From the NCBI RefSeq assembly GCF_027580225.2, contig NC_073348.2, positions 21,968,501 through 22,032,500 on the forward strand: DNA of 64,000 nt, written 5' to 3'. The stretch's first letter is position 1. Each line of letters opens with the position of its first letter. Under the pieces are notes generated by a model that saw only the letters and a program-made list of their open reading frames with translations, did not search any database and was not told where the DNA came from. Both the position numbers and the translations under genes were made by a program. Positions 54,511 through 64,000 of the stretch are shown piece by piece. The stretch is from Misgurnus anguillicaudatus. Taxonomy: Eukaryota; Chordata; Actinopteri; Cypriniformes; Cobitidae.

Positions 54511-54950
54511 GTTCACACCAGCCGCGTTTGAGGCGTCAAAATTGCGTCTACCGCGCCTAGTTTGCCACTTGAACAGTTTGAGTTTACTCGCTTCAATCGC
54601 GCGTGAAAGCCACGCGTGAAATTTTAGTCATCGAGACATTCACGCGGAAATTCGCATCATGGGATGGTTTTCTGCGACTCTGCTCGCTTTCTGTAATCAC
54701 GTCACTACTACAGCAAGCTCCTGATTGTTAACGCGGCGCGTTTTTATGCCAAAGTTCACATTTTTCAACTTGCGCGTTTGCTGGGGCAAACTAGATGCAC
54801 AAATGAGGTGGAATTGCATCTATAGCACTGCGCTAAAAGCCTCATTCGTGCTGCGAGACCTCCAGACATTTGTCAACGCGTCTTTACATTGACTTAACAT
54901 TGAAATCACTTGTGCTTGACCCCTATACTGCGGCTGGTGTAAGCGCAGCA
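54511..54950. repeat. TTCACACCAG / CTGGTGTGAA repeat, copy 2
   Basis: GTTCACACCAGCCGCG directly abuts the DIRS right end, and GCGGCTGGTGTAAGCGC closes it. AGCAAGCTCCTGATTG and AAAGTTCACATTTTTCAAC are shared with 44735-45040. The DIRS may have landed at or in its left tip. Confidence 0.65.
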
Positions 54951-55510
54951 TGAGAGTCCACACTTTGATGACATCATGTAGTGCAGACCTTAGGGTCCCT
55001 TGACACGAGTCCAAGAGGGTGCACCAGAGTCGTATTTTGGGAAAGACTTGAGCGCCACGCCGGAAATAAGAAGAGAAGTTGCCCATCAATGTGAACTCCT
55101 CCCATCCGTTGTCTGATTGCTCTTTCGCAAGGACTTCTGGGTAGGTAAAATGCATGGAGCTTGCAACAGTGCAGGCTTTGCCGAATACCGCATTAAGGAT
55201 GCAAAGGGGGCACTGATGAGCAAAGTTCGGAGCATAAAAATGACAGATGGGACACCCTACGGACTCTTAGACTAAGCGAGCATGCGCAATTTAAGGCCAC
55301 GAGACAGAAAGTCCACATGAAGTGCGCCATTCAGGATAGCCATACTACATTCTCCGGTAGGCGCATGTGCCACCTATGATATACGCGAGGTTTCAATTAT
55401 CCGAGGTGTACATACATTACACGCACACTCTTCTGATGACAAAAAGTGCATCACACAGACCTACGTGGACCCTCACATGCATGTAAAAAAAAATGGACTT
55501 GACTTCGGAC
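54951..55510. other. Noncoding, nothing recognised
   Basis: No transposon ends or exon recognised; the 111-aa minus-strand frame spanning 54820-55155 overlaps the previous repeat and has no domain. Confidence 0.35.
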
Positions 55511-56408
55511 TTAAAGGAATAGTCAATTTTCTTAAAAAAAATCCAGATAATCCACTCACCACCATGTCATCCAAAATGTTGATGTCTTTCTTTGTTCAGT
55601 CGAGAAGAAATTATGTTTTTTTTTAAGAAAACATTGCAGGATTTTTCTCATTTTAATGGACTTTAGTGGATACCAACACTTGACACTTAACTCAACATGT
55701 AACAGTTTTTTTCAACGGAGTTTCAAAGGACTATAAACAATCCCAAACGAGGAATAGGGTCTTATCTAGCGAAACAATTGTCATTTTTGACAAGAAAAAT
55801 AAAAAATATGCTCTTTTAAACCAGAACTTCTTGTCCAGGCCCTGTCCAGCGCGACCTAACGCAAATGCGTAGTGAAGTAGGGAGGTCACGTGTTACATAT
55901 ATAAAACGCACATTTGCGGACCACTGTAAACAATACTGACACAAAGACATTAATTAGTATCAGTTGACATACAACAACGCAGGAACAGTCCTCTTTCAAC
56001 ACACTTGTAAACACTGGGGTGGAGTTTCGCGTTCGTCGTCTGTGACCTCTTGACGTCATGACGTACCGCGTGAGGTCTCGCTGACGCTTTCAGGACCGTA
56101 GGAAGACGAGAAATTGTGGTTCAAAAGTGCACATTTGTTATCTTTACTGTCAAAAATGACAATCGCTCCGCTAGATAAGATTCATATTCCTTTGAAACTC
56201 CGTTGAAAAAAACTGTTAAGTGTTGAGTTAAGTATTAATTGTTGGTGTCCATTAAAGTCCATAAAAATGAGAAAAGTCCTGCAATGTTTTCCTCAAAAAA
56301 ACATAATTTCTTCTCGACTGAACAAAGAAAGACATCAACATTTTGGATGACATGGTGGTGAGTAAATTATCTGGATTTTTCTTTTAAGAAAATGGACTAA
56401 TCCTTTAA
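55511..56408. mobile_element. TTAA-flanked palindromic MITE (AAAGGAATAGTC ends)
   Basis: TTAAAGGAATAGTCAATTTT and GACTAATCCTTTAA are inverted tips; the arms pair for about 350 bp (CACCACCATGTCATCCAAAA; TTTTGGATGACATGGTGGTG). The unpaired centre holds a TATATATAAAACG box and several CRE-like TGACGTCA words. Abundant fish family; no protein. Confidence 0.85.
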
Positions 56409-56519
56409 GGTAGTTGCTATAAGTTGCTATAAGTTTTTACTGCATTGCTAGGTGGCGTTTAGGATTTTTATTGATCTTGTATAAATTTAGTCTAACATAT
56501 ATTCACATTGTGTGTTTTA

Positions 56520-56991
56520 TTAAAGGGGTCATATGATGAAAATGTTAGCATTGCCACTTTGTAGGTGTGAGCAAAAACAGGTCATTGAAATTTGGCTTTC
56601 ATTATGATGTCATAAGGATATCTTATTAGAATAATACCGCCTCCTTAATCTGAACTCTCCAACCACTGCACTGCCGTTTAGTGCAGAGAGAAAGAAAGAG
56701 AAAAGAAGGACTTGACAGCACAATTGAGTTGAATTACAACAAACCACCATCATTGTGATCAGTGTTTGCACTTTATCCGCTCATTTGCATTTTAAAAAAC
56801 ACACCCAAAACGACACATTTTTGGACTTGACAGCACAATAGAGTTTCAATTACAACAAACCACCATCATTGTGATCAGTGTTTGCACTTCATCCGCTCAT
56901 TTGCATTTTAAAAAACACACCCAAAACGACACATTTTTGCTCAAACCTACAAAGTGGCAATGCTAACATTTTCATCATATGACCCCTTTAA
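56520..56991. mobile_element. TTAA-flanked MITE with ~57-bp inverted ends and internal duplication
   Basis: TTAAAGGGGTCATATGATG and CATCATATGACCCCTTTAA are inverted. About 116 bp (GGACTTGACAGCACAAT to AACGACACATTTTT) is repeated in tandem, roughly 56708-56822 and 56824-56938, with only a few differences. Confidence 0.88.
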
Positions 56992-57054
56992 ATTTAAAAT
57001 ATGACAAAACTACACAAACTTAAAGCAGAATAGATAGGCCTACCAAGTGTTTCT

Positions 57055-57454
57055 AGGGCTGCACGATATATCAAAACATTATCGTTATGTGATATCGCCA
57101 TATCGCAAAGAGGTTTTTATGTGTCTATCATTTGTGTGTTGCATGCTAGATCGTCCAAAGCAGATAAGAAGGGACCTTACCAAATACCCGCCAAGTAGTC
57201 TTAAACTGTTAAACTTGCGGCTTAAAGCAGAGAGCAGAAAATAAATATGGCAGGAGTAGGGATGAGTGAGGAAATCTAAAGCGACAAACTTGTGCCTAAA
57301 AAAATGTACGTCTGAAGTTTGTTTTTTTTTGCCAGAATTAGATTTAATTAAAAAAAAGCTAATAGAGGGAATAATATATTGCAAGGAATATCGGTATCGC
57401 AACGGTTAACAGAAGAACCGCATAACGCATATTCCCCAATACTGTGCAACCCTA
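57055..57454. repeat. GGGCTGCACGATAT repeat (hAT-type)
   Basis: AGGGCTGCACGATATATC and ACTGTGCAACCCTA form the inverted tips, with ATATCGCCATATCGC and GGTATCGCAACGG inside. Family resemblance suggests hAT; its right flank is hit by the next element. Confidence 0.65.
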
Positions 57455-57457
57455 GTG

Positions 57458-57664
57458 CACTGAAAAAAATGATTCATTGAATTTAATACATTTTTTTAAG
57501 CTAAGTGGTTGCAATCAATTTATTTAAGCTACATTTAAACAAAAAAGATTAGTAACGTAAAATAAAATAAAAAACTTTTGTACAAATGTAGCTTAAATAA
57601 ATTGATTGCAACCACTTACCTTAAAAAAATTATTAAATTCAATGAATCATTTTTTTTTTCAGTG
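57458..57664. mobile_element. CACTG-ended palindromic MITE, intact
   Basis: CACTGAAAAAAATGATTCAT on the left and ATGAATCATTTTTTTTTTC then AGTG on the right are inverted, and the arms pair almost throughout (TGGTTGCAATCAATTTATTT). TG flanks both sides. 207 bp, no coding content. Confidence 0.88.
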
Positions 57665-59265
57665 TGTCAATCACAGAAGCCATTCAAACTGGAGATGTTT
57701 CTCTATAGTTGTGCACCAGACTTCTGCATTTACACAGCAGGCACATTTATAATGTTTTGCTATTAGTGAATGTGAATTGCAGTGACAATATGGTACTGGT
57801 TTACCGATGCGTAAGGTGAACTTAATCACAAAATAACAAAATATAGTTGTTAAAGACAAAACTTATCAGCTGCTTGTAAAATATGAATCATGTGTGGGTG
57901 GGCTTATTTATGCATAAGATTCAGATCGTATTTCATGCTGTTTTACCACAGTAACACCTTGCTGCGTGCATGTTTTGTTAGAAAACAACAATGATGGATG
58001 ACTCTCCTATATAAATAAAAAAGTCAAATGATGTCAAATGATGTAATGCTGTAAACAGTGGAGAATATTCCATCTTAAACTTCTCATATACTCTAAATCT
58101 TTTGACCTTTACAATGCTATATATAAACCGTTTCATCAGACGCACACGCGCTGTCACAATTACACACGCATGGCCCACAGGTAACTTTCAATCTGTGTTT
58201 GTTTAATGGTCCGCCTAGTGGGTAATTTACATGAATGGCGTCACAGTCCCAGGGTAAACAAACTTAGACCACCTAAGTCTAAGTAGTCTCGAGTTCGGTA
58301 CCCCGGTGCGCTTCGGGGTCCACGTGACAGCATTCACATAACCAATTTTTCATGCCAATTGTAAGCCCTCATAGAGGTTTTTATTGCTATGTGGTTGTTG
58401 GTTTTTGGATGGTTTCCATGGCCTTGTTATGTGTTTTCTCAGTAGATTTAAGTTTAGGGTTTTCTGGATGGTTTCTAGGGTTTTCCTTTTTGGTTACTAA
58501 GGTGTTTTAGTTGGTTGCCTTATGACCCAAGTCACAATTAATTAATGTCAGTAGGATTTTTCACCTGTTATTTCTTTCACCATGGTAAAAGTCTTATTAC
58601 TCGAACCTCCCTCCAACCAGCCATATGATTTAAAGTATTATTCAGGTAAACAAAACAGATGGTGTGGGATGAGTTACATGCCAAAGTTTAATACTGGGGA
58701 TTAGGGGTTTGCTAAAATCTTTAACCCTACTTATGATTAATAGTGAATGTGATGCTTGCCTTAGCAATGTATAATATAAAATACACAAAATCTGCTGTTT
58801 TGTGTTCAGTAATTAGCTCTTATTAAAGACCTTTTTTTAACTCACAAGCCCATAATGGAGATTTCACAGCATGCTGTTGGAAATGTGCAATGGATGGAGT
58901 GTAGTTGCCATGGTGAAATATGTGTAACACAATGAGAAAAAAAATATAGTGATTTATTAGATTGGAGACAGCGTAGACATTCTGTATTCTTTTGAATGTA
59001 ATGTAGTACATGACACTTTCCATTATTCAGTGTATAATGTCTCACACTGTCTGCTGGCCATCCATTACATTTTTTAAATTCTCTTCAGGTACCAAGAATT
59101 GAATGTGTTCATGAGTCATCAGGGTCTTCTTATATCTGAAGGTCTTTGCGACACAAATGCATTGTAAAAAAACAACTTAATTATGCAAGACAATTTTATA
59201 TACTTTTAAAGTTTTGACTTGTGATAAGTTGACATTAACTTAATTTGTCAAGTTAAAGTTACATA
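57665..59265. other. Noncoding, nothing recognised
   Basis: Unique AT-rich sequence; no exon or RNA gene supported. Confidence 0.4.
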
Positions 59266-59267
59266 AA

Positions 59268-60213
59268 ATGTATGAAGAGTTTGGTTCCAGAACGCAATAA
59301 ATCCATTTTGACTAATTTGGGTAAAATTTGTTTTCTATACCAAGAAAGTGACAAGATGAAAACCACTATTCACATAGCATCTTCAGGTTATAATAACATA
59401 AAAAATTCAAATCCATAATTAGATTTTCAAAGATTTATTATAAAAAAACAGATAATTTTTTCTGCAAAATGCAATAAATCCATGACAAGTTTTTTTTTTC
59501 AAAATGCTATAAATCTATTGAATTAATATATAAATCTGCATTCATCTTTGCCATGTTACATTCATTTAGTTGACTAGTGGTATACACTGATAAAAAATAA
59601 ACATTAATGGCATTAATCAAAACACTTACTTTGTCATTGCTGCTGTCATTCTTGGGACGTCTTCGCTGATCTTTTTTGTTGACTTCGAGTAAAATAAAAG
59701 AAAAAGTTTTTCATAAGATCCTGCGGTCAATGTGTTAGCATGAGAGAAGCTTGATGCTGTCGGGAGCACAAGCAACAGCCGGCGTTTTTCCTTCGCCCGA
59801 GTGCCTCTCACGTAAAGTATTCGAATTTGATGGCTTACGTTTCTTCCCCGCAACGGAAAACCACCACAGGTTTATCAATGCAATCAAAAGTATTATTTTG
59901 TTTTTGTTTGTTTGTTGATCACAAAGTACAAAGTAGATGAGGAAAACTAGGATTCTGTGTGTATTCAAAGCGCCACCTTTATTCTTTAAAATGCGTGGAA
60001 TGGTGCGCTGTGATTGGTTGAGCAAATTTATTGCTTGTTCTGCAGAAAAAAAAGAACTGGCGTTTGACGCGGTTTGGAAAAAAAGGTGGCAGAATAACAC
60101 AGCGGATATTGGATTTTGCGTAAAATTAAGAATTTACTTTTTAATACTGGCCTTATACAATACTATTTTTCTAAAATGCCATTTAGTGCGTTTTGGAACC
60201 AAACTCTTCATAT
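59268..60213. mobile_element. TIR repeat (ATGAAGAGTTTGGTTCCA ends)
   Basis: TATGAAGAGTTTGGTTCCAG and GGAACCAAACTCTTCATA are inverted ends about 945 bp apart. AATGCAATAAATCCATGACA inside echoes the end (ACGCAATAAATCCATTTT). A short minus-strand stretch near 59750-59870 (VAGKKRKPSNSNTLRERHSG) has a coding look, but no family was recognised. Confidence 0.7.
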
Positions 60214-63118
60214 CGACGCTGTCCGATGAAAACCACGTATGTCCATTTTGCAGATTTTTAGATTTTTTGAGACGGATTGAATGTCCAGGTTCATTTCCGT
60301 ATACAGTATGCTTCACATATCTAAATGGCCAATGAAAAGTTGTGAAATCATGTCATCTGATTTTCACGTATATCCATTTGGTGTCAAAGCTGTCAATCAC
60401 GCCACGTATCTCCCGCCCTGTGGAAGCATCTCGCCGGTCTTGTGAAGTTTCATCGAAGCTCAGCACTGGATAGCCGAATAAACAAAGCCTGGTGACACAA
60501 TGACTTTCCTTCATCGAGGTAAACGTTTCCCCTCTGATGCCAGACGTACGTCTAGGAGTGACAAAATTACTGTAGGACTGTGCAAACAAAGTATCTGTCT
60601 AACATTACCATGTCAGTGTATTGATTCATTGTCCCTTCATAGATTGCAAGAGACATTTAATAAATGTTTAATCAATATTAAATGAGCGTATTTAATAAAC
60701 TAAGACGTAGGCTATTTAATAAACTGAGCGTATTCATCTGTCAATATGAAACGCAACTTGGCCATTAGTTTAAAACTGAGATGGTGGGTTATGAAGTCTA
60801 TGGTTGTAACTATGGTAACAATAAAAAACTGAAGAAAAAAAATGTTCCCCTTAATGTCCAAAATCACTGAAATTACAGGGATTTTGCACATGAACAAAAA
60901 CCTGTACATTACAAAAATAATAGATCTGTGGATTTTTGCTGCTTTCAGTTGACGCTTGATCTTTTATTTTGACTCCTCTTTGGTTTAGCCAACCAACCCA
61001 TTTTTACATTATTAAAACAGAAAGGCAAGAACTGATATCACAGTTTCGCAAGTTAAAAATCTACTTAAATAAGTGACGATTGTATAAACACTTGCCTAGT
61101 TTAGGTCATCTTTTGGCGGACCACTGGGGGGGTTTGGCGGACCACTAGTGGTCTGTGGACCACACTTTGAGAATTACTGTGCTAGATGTTGTCAATAATG
61201 AGATTACTTTGGACTAAATTAATATTTAAAATTTAAGTGTGAAGTTGGACTATTTTATTTTTGTTATAAAATGTAAACAACTCATGCTCATATTTGATGT
61301 TACCTCAGGTGAAGTTTATTTTACTAGCAAACAAAAAAAAACATGCCAACTTTCATAAATCAAAACATCCACTGTAAATGTTAAAAACTGAAAATGCAAA
61401 GTAGCGAGTATTTTGCATTTTTATTTTATTCTCAAACGTGAGATTTAGCTTAATGGATCTGATTCTTTTCTCTCACTTAGGCTGATAATTAGAGCAGTAT
61501 ATGAGCCGTAAAAACTCACTTTCTCCGAAGAATTCTTCAGAGTTGTGCGCCATCTGTTCTTCCCATCCATCCCTGTGCAACAACACACTTTACACCCACC
61601 CACATAAACACATGCAAATAAACACACACATACACACACCACACACATACGTCGTTTTTTTATGAATGACTGTCTGCACTGAGGTTTTTACCCCTGTACC
61701 CTCGTCTGAAATGAAGCAGAAAGGAGAAGTTAGGTATGAACGGTCCGGCTGTAGATGAGGTAATCTGGAGCATTGGTTGATTAATGACTGTGTCCATGTG
61801 AGCAGAATCACTGTTCAGGGCTAATGCTTTTATCCACCATTTATTACGGGAAATAGTTAATATAATTAGTCCATGTAATGGTCATATTTTTTTAAAAAGG
61901 TGATTTTGTGCAGTCTTTTTGTGCAAGACAAAATGGGATAAATGTGTTTCATTGTCTATTTATTTAACAGTTCACTCAAAATTAAACATTTAGGGGCAGT
62001 TTCCTGCAGGGCCTAAGCCAAGTCCCAGACTACAATACATGTTTGAGCTGTCTTATCCACACAAGTAATCCATACACAGGTTGGGGAGGCAATTGGTATC
62101 TCCTAATCACCTAACTTGCATGCACAGAAAGACCACCCGACCTAGCCGGGGATCGAACCGGTCGCTCTTCAGAAAGAGTTAATCCGCTTCATACAGCATC
62201 AATTATGATATCATGCGTTAATTGCACTTTTGAGCTCTACGTATCATTACACGTCTCTTTCATCTGGAGACTCATCAGATGGCGAAGCCTCAGGCCATAA
62301 GCTTTCTATTTTAACGGCTCACTTCGCTCGATCTCTCCTGGAAACGGTTCACGTCTTCTCCCGAATGAAATATATTGATACCTGTGGGCTTACGACCGTG
62401 TAAGTCCGTTCGATCCCTCGGCAGCCCCTAACCGATTTCTCATGTTTAATCATTTCTCTGGCCTTCATCTGCCCCTGCAGGGTCACCATCATTAATTACC
62501 TTTCAACTGGGCACTGGCAAAAACACTGGGGACAACAACGAAAGTAATTGTATAAACTGGTGGACCGAACAGCTGAATAAAGCTCCCAATAGCCTAGTAT
62601 TGTCAGGTCTGGGCTATTGTCAGGTATGTATGAGAAAGGCGTTTTTACTTTATTTTCTGTCATAAACAGTTGTAAGTTGGAATTGCACACGTTTGCCCTT
62701 TATAATATTAATGGCAAAGTGTTTGTTTGTGACATAAGCATTTAACATCTATAGTACTGTTCAAAATTCTTAGGTCACCGTGCCACCATTAGATTTATTG
62801 TTTTTGCAATGGTATACTGGTCAAATATAATTATTTCTCGGTCTCTTTATTAGAACACAACCAGAAGGAAATTTCTAGGCAGTATTAAAAAACTGGATAA
62901 CATCGTGGGGGCAGTTTTCCGGACATAATTTAGATTAATCTAGCACTAGGCCTATTCAACCCTCATAAGCCCCTGTTTACACTAAGGGTCCTTGGGGGTC
63001 AAAATGACCCCAGAAATTGATAGAGTATCGAAGAACGCAGATCCCGATGTCCACTACTCCCCCTCGAAAAAATTTCAGGGGAAGCTTTCTTCCTCGAACT
63101 CGGAAGAATGGATCATTC
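60214..63118. other. Repeat-poor noncoding stretch, candidate conserved elements
   Basis: About 61440-61560 and 61730-62500 are complex, unrepeated and rich in TAAT cores. A (CA)-rich run lies at about 61618-61650. No exon supported. Confidence 0.37.
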
Positions 63119-63428
63119 TGTCAAGACTGGGAACAGGAGTAAGGACGCAAGTGCAGAGTTCACAAAACATAAGGACATTTAATAATAAAACATGAAATAA
63201 AACACGAGTAGCATACAACAGGCAGGTAAGTAAACACAGGAACAGGTAAACGTAAAACAGGTACAGACGTGAAAATAGCGACAATGATCCGGCAGTGAGT
63301 ATTGCACAAACAGAGGTTTAAATACACAGACTAAGTAATAACAGGTGTGATACGACAAGTAATCAGTTATTGAATGTCCAGGTGATAATAATTAGAACAG
63401 ACACAAAACATGACACGGATTAACCGTA
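63119..63428 (-). repeat. Degenerate solo LTR (family B)
   Basis: TGTCAAGACTGGGAACAGG opens it, and the block AGTTCACAAAACATAAGGAC then TAATAATAAAACATG follows 24416-24728 closely. The far end has decayed from CCGTGACA to CCGTAAAAA, and no 5-bp duplication is visible. It is older than, or more damaged than, its sister. Confidence 0.78.
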
Positions 63429-64000
63429 AAAAGAACCTAATTTCTAATCTAATGACATTGGCACTTTAGTCTCCTAATAGAGTTCAAGATACGCTAAGTG
63501 CCAAAATACTAAATACTGACTTTTACCTGAAGATTTTTTACATTTTGTGTGCATATTTTCTGCACTTTTTTGTGTGTTCATAAAGTGTTTGAAAAATAAA
63601 TATGGATAGTCTTTAAAACTGCTAAAACAACAAAGCTGATGGTCGACTAAGACTTATATATACTGTATATAGGTAGCATAATACTGTTCAGAAAGGAATA
63701 CTTCACCAAAATATGATCATTCTCTCATAAATTAATTACATTTTAAGAGTTTTAACCAGCTGTTAAAGTCAATATTATCTGACTGATATTTGATTTCTCA
63801 ATGCAGACTAGTATATTGTGCACAGTTTATCAGAGCATATGAATCAAAAGTTTGTTATGAACTGTATTTCTAAGTTTCTAAGTCTCATAAACAACTTTCC
63901 TTTTAAGCTGACATCACCATCAACCCTTCTGTTTTTCAAACCCTCGCATCCACTCAGTATGTCAAATGAAGGAAAATAATGTAACACAGTGTTTAGTGTA
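63429..64000. other. Noncoding, nothing recognised
   Basis: AT-rich unique sequence to the window edge, with a short ATATATACTGTATATAG near 63655. Confidence 0.4.

Noticed and set aside
57047..57402. Overlapping 65- and 105-aa frames
   Set aside because: They lie within the GGGCTGCACG repeat and have no domain.
59735..60100. 121-aa minus-strand frame
   Set aside because: No family resemblance and it spans repeat sequence; only a short stretch looks coding.
1..64000. CRISPR arrays, operons, bacterial promoters or integrons
   Set aside because: Repeat content and composition are those of a vertebrate genome; the tandem repeats lack CRISPR-like spacer structure.

Overview
The window looks like intergenic DNA from a teleost fish, most likely a cypriniform. 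The grounds are the density and kinds of mobile DNA: a DIRS-type retroelement with TATA-bearing inverted terminal repeats, Ty3/gypsy elements and solo LTRs starting TGTCAC, Tc1 transposase remnants, tRNA-derived SINEs, and many short TTAA-flanked or 8-bp-duplicated MITEs of kinds I recognise from cyprinid genomes. The species cannot be named from sequence alone. No host protein-coding exon could be supported, and no real tRNA or rRNA gene was found. Apart from the gag-pol element at the left edge, the long open frames are transposon-derived or chance frames.

Layout. 1-3644: a minus-strand Ty3/gypsy retrotransposon with an apparently undamaged gag, a pol open through protease, RT and RNase H into integrase up to the window edge, and a 5' LTR at about 3154-3644. 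3.8-4.9 kb: a GC-rich foldback and two old repeats. 4.9-7.7 kb: low-repeat, complex sequence. 7.7-9.4 kb: a TTAA-ended repeat split by a Harbinger-like relic that keeps a broken Myb/SANT gene. 11.1-11.8 kb: a CpG- and CACGTG-rich TIR element. 12.8-14.1, 14.35-14.83, 16.4-16.9, 17.4-19.1, 21.65-22.5 and 22.6-22.9 kb: further MITEs, several nested. 15.2 and 24.4 kb: two solo LTRs with perfect 5-bp duplications. 26.6-27.0 kb: a TTAA MITE. 28.0-29.1 kb: two palindromes. 29.7-32.6 kb: a repeat split by a 2.08-kb LTR-like block with internal tandem repeats. 32.6-33.0 and 41.85-42.95 kb: Tc1 transposase relics, the second split by a foldback carrying three THAP-like coding heads. 35.4-36.0 kb: another TTAA repeat. 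37.36-39.8 kb: a 2.4-kb hairpin holding three or more insertions. 45.3-46.9 kb: a three-deep Russian-doll MITE. 48.63-54.51 kb: a complete but decayed DIRS element. 55.5-57.7 kb: four TIR repeats side by side. 59.3-60.2 kb: a TIR repeat. 63.1-63.4 kb: a degenerate LTR.

Between these lie complex, repeat-poor stretches (about 5.1-6.75, 9.5-10.45, 20.75-21.4, 25.64-26.56, 33.1-35.4, 43.4-44.3, 46.9-47.6 and 61.4-62.5 kb). They could be conserved regulatory DNA in a gene-poor interval, but only alignment can show that. Nesting gives a relative history: target-site duplications, and in three cases an intact sister sequence nearby, fix insertion points. The most unusual items are the THAP-bearing foldback, the 8-bp-duplicating family that shares one core but has different arms, and the pair of elements that both duplicate ATTT.
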